NCBI RefSeq assembly: GCF_002096845.1
Contig: NZ_NCVK01000060.1
Span: 62,001 to 126,000, forward strand
Source: Streptococcus mitis
GTDB lineage: Bacteria; Bacillota; Bacilli; Lactobacillales; Streptococcaceae
Direction: 5' to 3'
DNA length: 64,000 nucleotides
The notes under the pieces are model-generated. The model had not been told where the DNA came from. It saw only the letters and a program-made list of their open reading frames with translations, and made no database searches. Shown piece after piece: positions 39,761 to 48,788 of this stretch; positions within the stretch are counted from its first letter, which is position 1; each line of letters begins with the position of its first letter. The translations under genes were made by a program, and so were the position numbers.

Positions 39761-40474
39761 ATGGTTGAATCGTATAGTAAGAATGCCAACCATAACATGC
39801 GTCGTCCTGTTGTCAAAGAAGAAATTGTGGACTTGATGCGTCAGCGTCAAAAGCAAGTCACAGGTTCCCTGAAAGAATTGGAAGACTTTGCTCGCAAGGA
39901 AAACATTCCCATCATCCCCCATGAAACGGTTGCTTATTTCCGTTTTTTCATGGAAACCATACAACCTAAAAACATTCTGGAAATTGGGACGGCTATCGGT
40001 TTTTCAGCCCTCTTGATGGCGGAACATGCGCCAAACGCCAAGATTACAACCATTGACCGCAATCCAGAGATGATTGGATTTGCCAAGGAAAATTTCGCCC
40101 AGTTTGACAGTCGCAAGCAAATCACTCTCCTAGAGGGAGATGCGGTAGATATCTTATCTACCCTGACAGAGTCCTATGATTTCGTCTTTATGGATTCAGC
40201 CAAGTCTAAATATATCGTCTTTCTGCCAGAAATCCTCAAACATTTGGACGTTGGAGGTGTGGTTGTCTTGGATGATATTTTCCAAGGTGGTGATGTTGCT
40301 AAGGATATTATGGAAGTCCGTCGTGGCCAGCGAACTATATACAGAGGCCTTCAAAGACTATTTGATGCAACCTTAGACAATCCAGGACTCACCGCAACAT
40401 TAGTACCTCTGGGGGACGGTATTCTCATGCTTCGTAAAAATGTAGCAGATGTTCAACTGCCTGAAAGCGAATGA
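39761..40474 (+). CDS. O-methyltransferase, TrmR/YrrM-like
   Basis: The 237-residue class-I methyltransferase of the caffeoyl-CoA/YrrM type has motif I ILEIGTAIGFSALLMA near residue 67 and the metal-binding segment FVFMDSAKSKY with VVVLDDIF. The closest characterised relative, Bacillus TrmR, methylates 5-hydroxyuridine at position 34 of tRNA; this is inferred from family, not shown. It starts one base after the pepF stop. Confidence 0.85.
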   Translation: MVESYSKNANHNMRRPVVKEEIVDLMRQRQKQVTGSLKELEDFARKENIPIIPHETVAYFRFFMETIQPKNILEIGTAIGFSALLMAEHAPNAKITTIDRNPEMIGFAKENFAQFDSRKQITLLEGDAVDILSTLTESYDFVFMDSAKSKYIVFLPEILKHLDVGGVVVLDDIFQGGDVAKDIMEVRRGQRTIYRGLQRLFDATLDNPGLTATLVPLGDGILMLRKNVADVQLPESE

Positions 40475-40540
40475 TTTTCAGAAAAATTTAAGAAAATATA
40501 GTAAAATAGATAGGGTAACACTTATCTCAAAGGAGTAGAC

Positions 40541-41479
40541 ATGAAGAAAAAACTATTGGCAGGTGCCATTACACTATTATCAGTAGCAACTTTAGCAGCT
40601 TGTTCGAAAGGTTCAGAAGGAGCAGACCTTATCAGCATGAAAGGAGATGTTATCACTGAACATCAATTTTATGAGCAAGTGAAAAGCAACCCTTCAGCTC
40701 AACAAGTGTTGTTGAACTTGACCATCCAAAAAGTATTTGAGAAGCAATATGGCTCAGAAGTAGATAACAAAGAAGTCGATGATACTATAGCTCAGGAAGA
40801 AAAACAATACGGTGATAACTACCAACGTGTCTTGTCACAAGCAGGTATGACTCTTGAAACACGTAAAGCTCAAATTCGTACAAGTAAATTAGTTGAGTTG
40901 GCAGTTAAGAAGGCAGCAGAAGCTGAATTGACAGATGATGCTTATAAGAAAGCCTTTGACGAATACACTCCAGATGTAACGGCTCAAATTATCCGTTTGG
41001 ACAATGAAGACAAGGCCAAAGAAATTCTTGAAAAAGCAAAAGCTAGTGATGCAGACTTTGCTCAATTAGCTAAAGATAACTCAACTGATGAAAAAACCAA
41101 AGCGAACGGTGGAGAAATCACTTTTGACTCTGCTTCAACAGAAGTACCAGATCAAGTTAAGAAAGCAGCTTTCGCTTTAGATGTAAACGGTATTTCTGAT
41201 GTGATTAGTGTTACTGGAACACAAGCCTACAGCAGCCAATATTACATTGTAAAACTCACTAAGAAAACAGAAAAATCATCTAATATTGATGACTACAAAG
41301 AAAAATTAAAAACTGTTATCTTAACTCAAAAACAAAATGATGCGTCATTTGTTCAAAGTATTATCGGAAAAGAATTGCAGGCAGCCAACATCAAGGTTAA
41401 AGATCAAGCCTTCCAAAATATTTTCACTCAATATATCGGTGGTGGAGATTCAAGCTCAAGCAGTTCTTCAAAAGAATAA
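40541..41479 (+). CDS. prsA: Foldase lipoprotein PrsA/PpmA
   Basis: Surface peptidyl-prolyl isomerase-like lipoprotein that folds secreted proteins; called PpmA in pneumococcus. The 312-residue protein has a lipobox LAAC with Cys21, an N-terminal SurA-like helical region, and a parvulin domain (about 145-240: ITFDSASTEVPDQVKKAAFAL). A serine-rich end follows. The parvulin domain lacks some catalytic residues of active members, as in other streptococcal PrsA. AAAGGAG precedes the ATG. Confidence 0.94.
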   Translation: MKKKLLAGAITLLSVATLAACSKGSEGADLISMKGDVITEHQFYEQVKSNPSAQQVLLNLTIQKVFEKQYGSEVDNKEVDDTIAQEEKQYGDNYQRVLSQAGMTLETRKAQIRTSKLVELAVKKAAEAELTDDAYKKAFDEYTPDVTAQIIRLDNEDKAKEILEKAKASDADFAQLAKDNSTDEKTKANGGEITFDSASTEVPDQVKKAAFALDVNGISDVISVTGTQAYSSQYYIVKLTKKTEKSSNIDDYKEKLKTVILTQKQNDASFVQSIIGKELQAANIKVKDQAFQNIFTQYIGGGDSSSSSSSKE

Positions 41480-41484
41480 AACAG

Positions 41485-41507
41485 AAAAGAGCCAAGTGCT
41501 CTTTTTC
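41485..41507 (+). terminator. Terminator after prsA
   Basis: AAAAGAGC-CAAGT-GCTCTTTTT. Confidence 0.85.
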
Positions 41508-41560
41508 TTATGAGAAAATCTTCTATCTTAAGGGTAAGAGTTTTTTTCTTTCGGAAAAAA

Positions 41561-41569
41561 TGGTATAAT
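41561..41569 (+). promoter_or_regulatory. Extended -10 promoter for ftsW
   Basis: TGGTATAAT, 70 bases before ftsW. Confidence 0.7.
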
Positions 41570-41639
41570 AGCAATCAAAACTAGAAAATAAACGGAATTT
41601 GGGAATAATTTCTTTTGTTCTCATTAGATTGGTGATACT

Positions 41640-42863
41640 ATGAAGATTAGTAAGAGGCACCTATTAAACTATTCTATCCTAGTTCCTTATTTGCTTTTAT
41701 CTATTTTGGGCTTAATTGTTGTTTATTCTACAACCAGTGCTATTCTTATCGAAGAAGGTAAAAGTGCCCTGCAATTAGTTCGAAGTCAGGGAATGTTTTG
41801 GGGCTTTAGTTTAATATTGATTGCTTTGATATATAAGCTGAAACTGAATTTTTTAAGAAAAGAACGACTTTTATTTATTGTTATGTTTGTTGAGCTAATT
41901 CTATTGGCTCTGGCTCGCTTAATTGGTACGCCGGTTAATGGAGCCTATGGTTGGATATCAGTAGGACCTTTGACTATTCAGCCAGCTGAGTATTTGAAGA
42001 TTATTATCGTCTGGTACTTGGCCCAACGTTTTTCAAAACAACAGGATGAAATTGCTGTTTATGATTTCCAAGTTTTAACTCAAAATCAATGGCTTCCTCG
42101 TGCTTTTAATGATTGGCGTTTTGTCCTCTTGGTCATGATAGGAAGTTTGGCTATTTTCCCAGATTTGGGGAATGCTACTATCCTAGCTTTGGTTGCCTTG
42201 ATTATGTACACAGTTAGTGGGATTGCTCATCGCTGGTTTGTAGCCTTTATCGGTCTTTTGTTTGGCGTTTCCGCCCTTTCCTTAACAGCTATTGATATGA
42301 TAGGGGTTGATAAGTTTTTAAAAGTTCCAGTATTTGGATATGTGGCCAAGCGTTTCAGTGCCTACTTTAATCCCTTTGCTGATTTGGCAGGAGCAGGTCA
42401 CCAACTTGCAAATTCCTACTTTGCCATGGTCAATGGTGGTTGGTTTGGTCTAGGTTTAGGAAATTCAATCGAAAAACGTGGCTATCTACCAGAAGCCCAT
42501 ACAGACTTTGTATTTTCAATTGTCATTGAAGAGTTTGGATTTGTGGGTGCCAGCTTGATTTTAGCACTTGTCTTTTTCCTCATTTTGCGAATTATCCTAG
42601 TAGGAATTCGTGCTAAGAATCCCTTTAATTCCATGATGGCGATTGGAGTTGGGGGGATGATGTTGGTACAGGTCTTTGTTAATATCGGTGGAATTTCTGG
42701 TATTATTCCCTCAACAGGAGTTACCTTCCCCTTCTTATCGCAAGGAGGTAACAGTCTCCTAGTCTTATCTGTAGCCATCGCCTTTGTCTTAAATATTGAT
42801 GCAAGTGAAAAACGTGCCCAATTATATGAGGAGTTAGAAGCTCACTCATCACACTATATGTAG
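41640..42863 (+). CDS. ftsW: Septal peptidoglycan polymerase FtsW
   Basis: SEDS-family glycosyltransferase that polymerises lipid II at the septum with its partner PBP2x. The 407-residue protein has about ten membrane helices, the GAYGWISVGPLTIQPAEYLK segment with the catalytic-Asp region downstream (FPDLGNATIL), and the C-terminal signature STGVTFPFLSQGGNSLL. I choose ftsW over rodA because ppc follows, the arrangement I know for pneumococcal ftsW. The start is ATG 41640; the ribosome site is weak (GGTGATACT). Confidence 0.92.
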   Translation: MKISKRHLLNYSILVPYLLLSILGLIVVYSTTSAILIEEGKSALQLVRSQGMFWGFSLILIALIYKLKLNFLRKERLLFIVMFVELILLALARLIGTPVNGAYGWISVGPLTIQPAEYLKIIIVWYLAQRFSKQQDEIAVYDFQVLTQNQWLPRAFNDWRFVLLVMIGSLAIFPDLGNATILALVALIMYTVSGIAHRWFVAFIGLLFGVSALSLTAIDMIGVDKFLKVPVFGYVAKRFSAYFNPFADLAGAGHQLANSYFAMVNGGWFGLGLGNSIEKRGYLPEAHTDFVFSIVIEEFGFVGASLILALVFFLILRIILVGIRAKNPFNSMMAIGVGGMMLVQVFVNIGGISGIIPSTGVTFPFLSQGGNSLLVLSVAIAFVLNIDASEKRAQLYEELEAHSSHYM

Positions 42864-42887
42864 AGCTGATAGTGGAAAGGATTACCT

Positions 42888-45584
42888 ATGTCTCTTCAAA
42901 AATTAGAAAACTATAGTAATAAAGCTGTCGTGCAAGAAGAAGTATTGATTTTAACAGAATTGTTAGAAGATATTACTAAAAATATGCTTGCTCCAGAAAC
43001 TTTTGAAAAAATCATGCAGTTGAAGGAATTATCAACTCAAGAAGATTATCAAGGCTTGAACCAATTAGTTACTAGTCTGTCAAATGATGAAATGGCTTAT
43101 ATTTCACGCTATTTCTCTATCTTGCCCCTCTTGATTAATATTTCAGAAGACGTGGATTTGGCTTATGAAATCAACCACCAAAATAATATCGATCAAGATT
43201 ATCTTGGTAAATTATCAGCAACGATTAAAATGGTTGCAGAAAAAGAAAATGCGGTTGAAATTTTAGAACATTTGAATGTTGTTCCTGTTTTGACAGCTCA
43301 CCCAACACAAGTGCAACGTAAGAGTATGTTGGATTTGACCAACCATATCCATACCCTCTTGCGTAAGTATCGTGATGTGAAATTAGGCTTGATTAATAAG
43401 GAAAAATGGCATAATGATCTCCGTCGTTACATTGAGATTATCATGCAAACAGATATGATTCGTGAAAAGAAATTGAAAGTGACCAATGAAATCACGAATG
43501 TTATGGAATACTACAATAGCTCATTCCTGAAGGCTGTTCCTCATTTGACTGCTGAGTACAAGCGTCTGGCTAAAAAACACGGTTTGGAGTTGAAACATCC
43601 TAAGCCAATTACCATGGGAATGTGGATTGGTGGAGACCGTGATGGGAATCCTTTTGTTACAGCAGATACCTTGAAACAATCTGCTATGACTCAGTGTGAA
43701 GTCATCATGAACTACTATGATGAAAAGATTTACCAGCTCTATCGTGAATTCTCCCTCTCAACCAGTATTGTCAATGTGAGCAAGCAAGTCAGAGAAATGG
43801 CTCGTCAATCCAAGGATAATTCTATTTACCGTGAAAAAGAGCTTTATCGTCGTGCCTTGTTTGATATTCAATCAAAAATCCAAGCAACAAAAACCTATCT
43901 GATTGAGGATAAGGAAGTTGGGGCTCGCTATGAAACAGCCAATGATTTTTATAAGGATTTAATTACTATTCGTGATTCCCTCATGGAAAATAAGGGTGAA
44001 GCACTGATTTCTGGTGATTTTGTTGAGTTGATCCAGGCAGTTGAAATTTTTGGTTTCTATTTGGCATCTATTGACATGCGTCAAGATTCTAGTGTTCATG
44101 AAGCCTGTGTAGCTGAACTTTTGAAATCAGCAGGAATTCATTCGCGTTATAGCGAACTAAGTGAAGAAGAAAAATGCCAGCTTCTTTTGAAAGAATTAGA
44201 AGAAGATCCACGTATTCTTTCTGCCACTCATGTTGAAAAATCAGAGTTACTTGAAAAAGAATTGGCCATCTTTAAAGCTGCTCGTAAGTTGAAAGATAAG
44301 TTGGGTGATGATGTTATTCGTCAAACCATTATTTCACATGCAACCAGCGTATCAGACATGTTGGAATTGGCTATCTTGCTAAAAGAAGTAGGGTTAGTTG
44401 ATAAAGAAAGAGCCCGTGTCCAAATCGTTCCTCTCTTTGAAACAATCGAGGACTTGGACCACTCAGAAGAAACCATGAGAGAATATCTTTCTCTTCCTCT
44501 TGCTAAGAAATGGATTGCTTCGCGCAATAACTACCAAGAAATCATGCTTGGCTACTCTGATAGTAATAAAGATGGTGGCTACCTATCATCATGTTGGACC
44601 CTCTACAAGGCTCAACAACAATTGACTGCTATTGGAGATGAATTTGGTGTTAAGGTTACCTTCTTCCATGGCCGTGGTGGTACTGTCGGTCGTGGTGGTG
44701 GACCAACCTATGAAGCCATCACCTCTCAACCGCTCAAGTCTATTAAGGATCGTATCCGCTTGACGGAGCAGGGTGAAGTAATTGGGAATAAATACGGTAA
44801 CAAAGACGCTGCTTACTATAACCTTGAAATGCTGGTTTCAGCAGCCATTAACCGTATGATTACGCAGAAGAAGAGTGATACCAACACCTCAAATCGATAT
44901 GAAGCCATTATGGACCAAGTAGTGGACCGTAGTTATGATATCTACCGTGATTTAGTCTTTGGTAATGACCATTTCTATGATTATTTCTTTGAGTCAAGTC
45001 CAATTAAGGCTATTTCAAGCTTTAATATTGGTTCTCGCCCAGCCGCTCGTAAGACTATTACTGAAATCGGTGGTTTGCGAGCTATTCCTTGGGTGTTCTC
45101 ATGGTCGCAAAGTCGTGTTATGTTCCCTGGCTGGTATGGTGTCGGATCAAGTTTCAAAGAATTTATCGATAAGAATCCAGAAAATATCGCTATTCTACGA
45201 GATATGTATCAAAATTGGCCTTTCTTCCAGTCGCTTCTTTCAAATGTCGACATGGTATTGTCAAAATCAAATATGAACATTGCTTTTGAATATGCCAAAC
45301 TGTGTGAAGATGATCAAGTAAAAGCAATCTATGAGACAATTTTAAATGAATGGCAAGTTACCAAGGAAGTTATCTTGGCTATCGAAGGATATGATGAACT
45401 TTTAGCTGAAAATCCATATCTAAAAGCAAGTTTGGATTACCGTATGCCTTACTTTAATATCCTCAACTATATCCAGTTGGAGTTGATTAAACGTCAACGC
45501 CGAGGAGAATTATCAAGCGATCAAGAAAAATTAATCCATACAACCATCAACGGAATTGCGACAGGATTGCGTAATTCAGGCTGA
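42888..45584 (+). CDS. ppc: Phosphoenolpyruvate carboxylase
   Basis: Carboxylates PEP to oxaloacetate, feeding aspartate synthesis in an organism without a full TCA cycle. The 898-residue protein is full length, with the catalytic His motif [13 protein letters not shown], the glycine loop [26 protein letters not shown], and the end [10 protein letters not shown]. It starts 24 bases after ftsW with AAAGGATTACC. A terminator follows. Confidence 0.97.
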   Translation: MSLQKLENYSNKAVVQEEVLILTELLEDITKNMLAPETFEKIMQLKELSTQEDYQGLNQLVTSLSNDEMAYISRYFSILPLLINISEDVDLAYEINHQNNIDQDYLGKLSATIKMVAEKENAVEILEHLNVVPVLTAHPTQVQRKSMLDLTNHIHTLLRKYRDVKLGLINKEKWHNDLRRYIEIIMQTDMIREKKLKVTNEITNVMEYYNSSFLKAVPHLTAEYKRLAKKHGLELKHPKPITMGMWIGGDRDGNPFVTADTLKQSAMTQCEVIMNYYDEKIYQLYREFSLSTSIVNVSKQVREMARQSKDNSIYREKELYRRALFDIQSKIQATKTYLIEDKEVGARYETANDFYKDLITIRDSLMENKGEALISGDFVELIQAVEIFGFYLASIDMRQDSSVHEACVAELLKSAGIHSRYSELSEEEKCQLLLKELEEDPRILSATHVEKSELLEKELAIFKAARKLKDKLGDDVIRQTIISHATSVSDMLELAILLKEVGLVDKERARVQIVPLFETIEDLDHSEETMREYLSLPLAKKWIASRNNYQEIMLGYSDSNKDGGYLSSCWTLYKAQQQLTAIGDEFGVKVTFFHGRGGTVGRGGGPTYEAITSQPLKSIKDRIRLTEQGEVIGNKYGNKDAAYYNLEMLVSAAINRMITQKKSDTNTSNRYEAIMDQVVDRSYDIYRDLVFGNDHFYDYFFESSPIKAISSFNIGSRPAARKTITEIGGLRAIPWVFSWSQSRVMFPGWYGVGSSFKEFIDKNPENIAILRDMYQNWPFFQSLLSNVDMVLSKSNMNIAFEYAKLCEDDQVKAIYETILNEWQVTKEVILAIEGYDELLAENPYLKASLDYRMPYFNILNYIQLELIKRQRRGELSSDQEKLIHTTINGIATGLRNSG

Positions 45585-45591
45585 TACCTAA

Positions 45592-45621
45592 AGCTTCCTC
45601 TTTTCTATAGGGGAAGTTTTT
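45592..45621 (+). terminator. Terminator after ppc
   Basis: AGCTTCCTC / GGGGAAGTT stem (two wobbles) and a T tract. Confidence 0.7.
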
Positions 45622-45650
45622 GATTATTTCAAAAAAATGCTAAAAGAGTC

Positions 45651-45678
45651 TTGACAAGTAGTTGAAAAATGATATAAT
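45651..45678 (+). promoter_or_regulatory. Promoter of the T-box transcript
   Basis: Perfect TTGACA, 16-base spacer, perfect TATAAT with an extended TGA. The strongest promoter by sequence in the window. Confidence 0.9.
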
Positions 45679-45684
45679 TTAACC

Positions 45685-45921
45685 ATTCGGAAAAGTAATC
45701 ATTCAAACTTTTTAGAGAGTCTGTGGTAGCTGAAAACAGATAAGTGATGATGATGAAAATTGGGCTGAATGTTATGTAGAATTTGAAATCATAAAAATTC
45801 GGTGAGCACACCTTACAGTGCATCTCGTTATTGCGAGACAGAGCGATAGGGAAATTTCCTATAATTGAGGTGGTACCGCGCATCGACGTCCTCACACAAG
45901 TTTTTTGTGTGAGGACTTTTT
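45685..45921 (+). ncRNA. T-box riboswitch, probably tryptophan-specific
   Basis: Stem I region with GAGAG at 45714 and a distal loop near GGTAGCTGAAAACAG. The T-box itself is AATTGAGGTGGTACCGCG (45863-45880). The terminator stem GTCCTCACACAA / TTGTGTGAGGAC (45888-45916) ends in TTTTT. The candidate specifier is TGG at 45761-45763, followed by a purine, which fits tRNA-Trp and the trpX-type transporter downstream. I could not fold the RNA, so the specifier call is tentative while the T-box call is firm. Uncharged tRNA should stabilise the antiterminator and turn the operon on. Confidence 0.9.
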
Positions 45922-45934
45922 GATGGAGGTTAGT

Positions 45935-45970
45935 ATGGAAAGAAAACGATGGCGTCGCTTGTTTAGATAA
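45935..45970 (+). CDS. Short basic leader ORF after the T-box terminator (11 residues)
   Basis: ATG at 45935 with GGAGG seven bases upstream encodes MERKRWRRLFR and stops at TAA 45968. Six of eleven residues are Lys or Arg and one is Trp. It lies between the T-box terminator and trpX, so it would be translated only in readthrough transcripts. It could act as a second, translational tryptophan sensor, as a ribosome-loading device for trpX, or be incidental. I know no named homologue. Confidence 0.45.
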   Translation: MERKRWRRLFR

Positions 45971-46006
45971 GTGAAGTATTTTAAAGGATTAAAAAGGAAA
46001 AATATA

Positions 46007-47002
46007 ATGAAAAATAAACGTTTAATTGGAATTATCGCTGCATTAGCAGTCTTAGTAGCAGGAAGCTTGATTTACTCTTCAATGAATAAACCAGAAGCTA
46101 AGAATGAAAAGAAAGTTGCCAAAGTTGGTGTTCTTCAGTTTGTGAGCCATCCATCTCTTGATTTGATTTATAAAGGGATTCAAGATGGACTTGCAGAAGA
46201 AGGATATAAAGATGATCAAGTTAAAATCGATTTTATGAACTCAGAAGGTGACCAAAGTAAGGTTGCGACAATGAGTAAACAATTGGTTGCAAATGGTAAT
46301 GACCTTGTGGTTGGTATTGCAACACCAGCTGCTCAAGGTTTGGCAAGCGCCACAAAAGACCTACCGGTTATCATGGCTGCTATTACAGACCCAATTGGTG
46401 CTAACTTGGTCAAAGATTTGAAAAAACCAGGTGGCAACATTACAGGGGTATCTGACCACAATCCAGCTCAGCAACAAGTTGAACTCATCAAGGCTCTTAC
46501 ACCGAATGTGAAAACAATCGGAGCTCTTTACTCAAGTAGCGAAGACAATTCAAAAACACAGGTCGAAGAATTTAAGGCTTTTGCTGAAAAAGCAGGTTTG
46601 ACAGTGGAAACATTTGCAGTTCCTTCAACAAATGAAATTGCTTCAACAGTTAATGTTATGACTAGCAAGGTCGATGCTATCTGGGTTCCAATTGATAACA
46701 CTATTGCTTCAGCCTTCTCAACTGTTGTATCAAGCAACCAATCAGCTAAAAAACCGATTTACCCAAGCGCGACTGCCATGGTAGAAGCAGGTGGTTTGGC
46801 ATCCGTTGTAGTTGACCAACACGACCTTGGTGTGGCAACTGGTAAAATGATTGCGCAAGTCTTGAAAGGTGCAAAACCAGCTGATACTCCAGTCAATGTC
46901 TTTTCAACTGGTAAGTCAGTAATCAACAAAAAATTGGCACAAGAGCTAGGTATTACGATTCCTGAATCTGTTCTAAAAGAAGCAGGACAAGTGATTGAAT
47001 AA
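46007..47002 (+). CDS. trpX: ABC transporter substrate-binding protein, TrpX type
   Basis: Extracytoplasmic binding protein of the COG2984 family, predicted to bind tryptophan or a precursor in streptococci. The 331-residue protein has an N-terminal hydrophobic anchor (about 5-22) with no lipobox Cys, then the periplasmic-binding fold (VAKVGVLQFVSHPSLDLIYKGIQDGL, GIATPAAQGLA, DPIGANLV, PSATAMVEAGG). ATG 46007 follows AAAAGGA; an in-frame GTG 36 bases earlier overlaps the leader-ORF stop and is rejected. The gene is under T-box control. Confidence 0.88.
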   Translation: MKNKRLIGIIAALAVLVAGSLIYSSMNKPEAKNEKKVAKVGVLQFVSHPSLDLIYKGIQDGLAEEGYKDDQVKIDFMNSEGDQSKVATMSKQLVANGNDLVVGIATPAAQGLASATKDLPVIMAAITDPIGANLVKDLKKPGGNITGVSDHNPAQQQVELIKALTPNVKTIGALYSSSEDNSKTQVEEFKAFAEKAGLTVETFAVPSTNEIASTVNVMTSKVDAIWVPIDNTIASAFSTVVSSNQSAKKPIYPSATAMVEAGGLASVVVDQHDLGVATGKMIAQVLKGAKPADTPVNVFSTGKSVINKKLAQELGITIPESVLKEAGQVIE

Positions 47003-47009
47003 TCTACAA

Positions 47010-47042
47010 TGGAGGAGTTGGGGACATCTCCTCCAATTTTTT
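47010..47042 (+). terminator. Hairpin between trpX and trpY
   Basis: TGGAGGAG / CTCCTCCA stem followed by ATTTTTT. Probably a partial terminator that keeps the binding protein more abundant than the permease. It also hides an AGGAGG sequence. Confidence 0.65.
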
Positions 47043-47077
47043 ACAATAGAAATCATATAGAAAAGGTTAAGAAACAA

Positions 47078-47944
47078 ATGATATTATCTATTATTTCTCA
47101 AGGATTTGTCTGGGCTATTTTAGGTTTGGGAATCTTTATGACATTTAGGATTTTAAACTTTCCAGATATGACGACAGAAGGTTCCTTCCCTCTTGGCGGA
47201 GCTGTTGCTGTCACTCTGATAACCAAAGGCGTGAACCCTTTTTTAGCGACACTTGTTGCTGTAGGAGCAGGTTGTTTGGCTGGAATGGCAGCAGGCCTTC
47301 TTTATACAAAAGGGAAGATTCCAACCTTGCTCTCAGGGATTTTGGTGATGACTTCCTGTCACTCTATCATGCTCTTGATTATGGGACGTGCAAATTTAGG
47401 ATTGCTCGGAACCAAGCAAATTCAGGATGTCTTGCCTTTTGATTCAGACTTGAACCAACTCTTGACAGGTCTTATCTTTGTCAGTCTTGTCATTGCTCTC
47501 ATGCTCTTTTTCTTGGACACTAAACTCGGACAAGCTTACATTGCTACAGGTGACAATCCTGATATGGCTAGAAGTTTTGGAATTCATACTGGACGCATGG
47601 AGCTCATGGGTTTGGTCTTATCAAATGGGGTAATTGCCCTTGCAGGAGCTCTCATTGCCCAGCAAGAAGGATATGCCGATGTATCTCGAGGAATCGGGGT
47701 TATCGTTGTGGGGCTTGCAAGTTTGATTATTGGAGAAGTTATTTTCAAGAGTTTGAGCTTGGCAGAGCGTTTGGTTACAATCGTTGTGGGTTCTATCGCC
47801 TATCAATTCTTAGTGTGGGCAGTTATCGCGCTTGGCTTTAATACAAGTTACCTCCGTCTATACAGTGCCGTGATTTTAGCAGTCTGCCTCATGATTCCAA
47901 CATTTAAGCAAACAATCTTGAAAGGAGCCAAATTAACCAAATGA
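47078..47944 (+). CDS. trpY: ABC transporter permease, TrpY type
   Basis: Membrane subunit for the TrpX binding protein. The 288-residue protein has about eight helices and the family segments FPDMTTEGSFPLGGAVAV and ATGDNPDMARSFGI, the likely ATPase-coupling loop. ATG 47078 after AAAAGG is taken as start: the preceding 23 in-frame codons cross the trpX-trpY hairpin and are not membrane-like. The stop overlaps the trpZ start (ATGA). Confidence 0.87.
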   Translation: MILSIISQGFVWAILGLGIFMTFRILNFPDMTTEGSFPLGGAVAVTLITKGVNPFLATLVAVGAGCLAGMAAGLLYTKGKIPTLLSGILVMTSCHSIMLLIMGRANLGLLGTKQIQDVLPFDSDLNQLLTGLIFVSLVIALMLFFLDTKLGQAYIATGDNPDMARSFGIHTGRMELMGLVLSNGVIALAGALIAQQEGYADVSRGIGVIVVGLASLIIGEVIFKSLSLAERLVTIVVGSIAYQFLVWAVIALGFNTSYLRLYSAVILAVCLMIPTFKQTILKGAKLTK

Positions 47945-48699
47945 CAGCAATTGTAGAATTAAAAAATGCCACAAAAATTGTTAAAAATGGCTTTGATGAA
48001 GAAAAGATTATTTTAAATGATGTTTCCTTAGAAATTTTTGAACAGGATTTTATCACGATATTAGGTGGAAATGGTGCTGGTAAATCAACTCTCTTTAACA
48101 CCATTGCAGGCACCTTGTCCTTAACCAGTGGAACAATCCGTATTTTGGGTGAAGATGTTACCAAGTTTTCACCCGAGAAGCGTGCCAAGTATCTGTCTCG
48201 TGTTTTCCAAGATCCTAAGATGGGGACAGCTCCTCGTATGACGGTGGCTGAAAATCTCTTGATTGCCAAGTTTCGTGGTGAAAAACGTGGACTCTTCCCA
48301 AGACGCTTGACTAGTTATAAGGATGAATTTCAGAAAACAATTGAAAAAGTGGGAAATGGTCTTGAGAAACACTTGAATACACCGATTGAGTTCTTATCAG
48401 GTGGACAAAGACAGGCTCTGAGTCTCTTGATGGCAACCTTGAAGCGTCCTGAATTACTCTTGTTGGACGAGCATACTGCAGCCCTTGATCCAAAAACCAG
48501 TGTTGCTTTAATGGAATTGACAGATGAATTTGTCAAGAAAGATCAGCTGACAGCTCTTATGATTACCCACCATATGGAAGATGCTCTTAAGTATGGCAAT
48601 CGCTTGATTGTCATGAAAGAAGGACGAATTATCCAAGATTTGAAACAAGAAGAAAAAGCAAAAATGAAAATCTCTGATTATTATCAACTCTTTGAATAA
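47941..48699 (+). CDS. trpZ: ABC transporter ATP-binding protein, TrpZ type
   Basis: The 252-residue ATPase energises the TrpXY importer. Walker A GGNGAGKSTL near residue 41, signature LSGGQRQALSLL near residue 147, Walker B LLLLDEHTAALDP, and the H-loop ITHHMED. Overlaps trpY by four bases. Last gene of the T-box operon; the dnaG promoter begins about 25 bases later. Confidence 0.9.
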   Translation: MTAIVELKNATKIVKNGFDEEKIILNDVSLEIFEQDFITILGGNGAGKSTLFNTIAGTLSLTSGTIRILGEDVTKFSPEKRAKYLSRVFQDPKMGTAPRMTVAENLLIAKFRGEKRGLFPRRLTSYKDEFQKTIEKVGNGLEKHLNTPIEFLSGGQRQALSLLMATLKRPELLLLDEHTAALDPKTSVALMELTDEFVKKDQLTALMITHHMEDALKYGNRLIVMKEGRIIQDLKQEEKAKMKISDYYQLFE

Positions 48700-48722
48700 A
48701 GTAGGGAAAATGAGTGAAATGG

Positions 48723-48751
48723 TTTACTTTTTTTCTGAAATAAAGTATACT
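48723..48751 (+). promoter_or_regulatory. Promoter of dnaG-rpoD flanked by an inverted repeat
   Basis: TTTACT, 17-base spacer, TATACT. A perfect 9-bp inverted repeat GTTTACTTT (48722-48730) / AAAGTAAAC (48756-48764) brackets it, covering the -35 and the likely start site. This could be an operator. Confidence 0.7.
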
Positions 48752-48788
48752 ATATAAAGTAAACTATGATAACATGGAGGTATTGTGT

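Noticed and set aside
40487..40505. CiaR-type direct repeat before prsA
   Set aside because: One TTTAAG half-site is present, but the second half five bases later (ATAGTA) does not match.
45629..45895. 88-codon minus-strand frame across the T-box
   Set aside because: It is the complement of the riboswitch; structure explains the sequence better.
47009..47077. N-terminal extension of trpY
   Set aside because: The codons cross the trpX-trpY hairpin and are not hydrophobic; ATG 47078 fits the family start.
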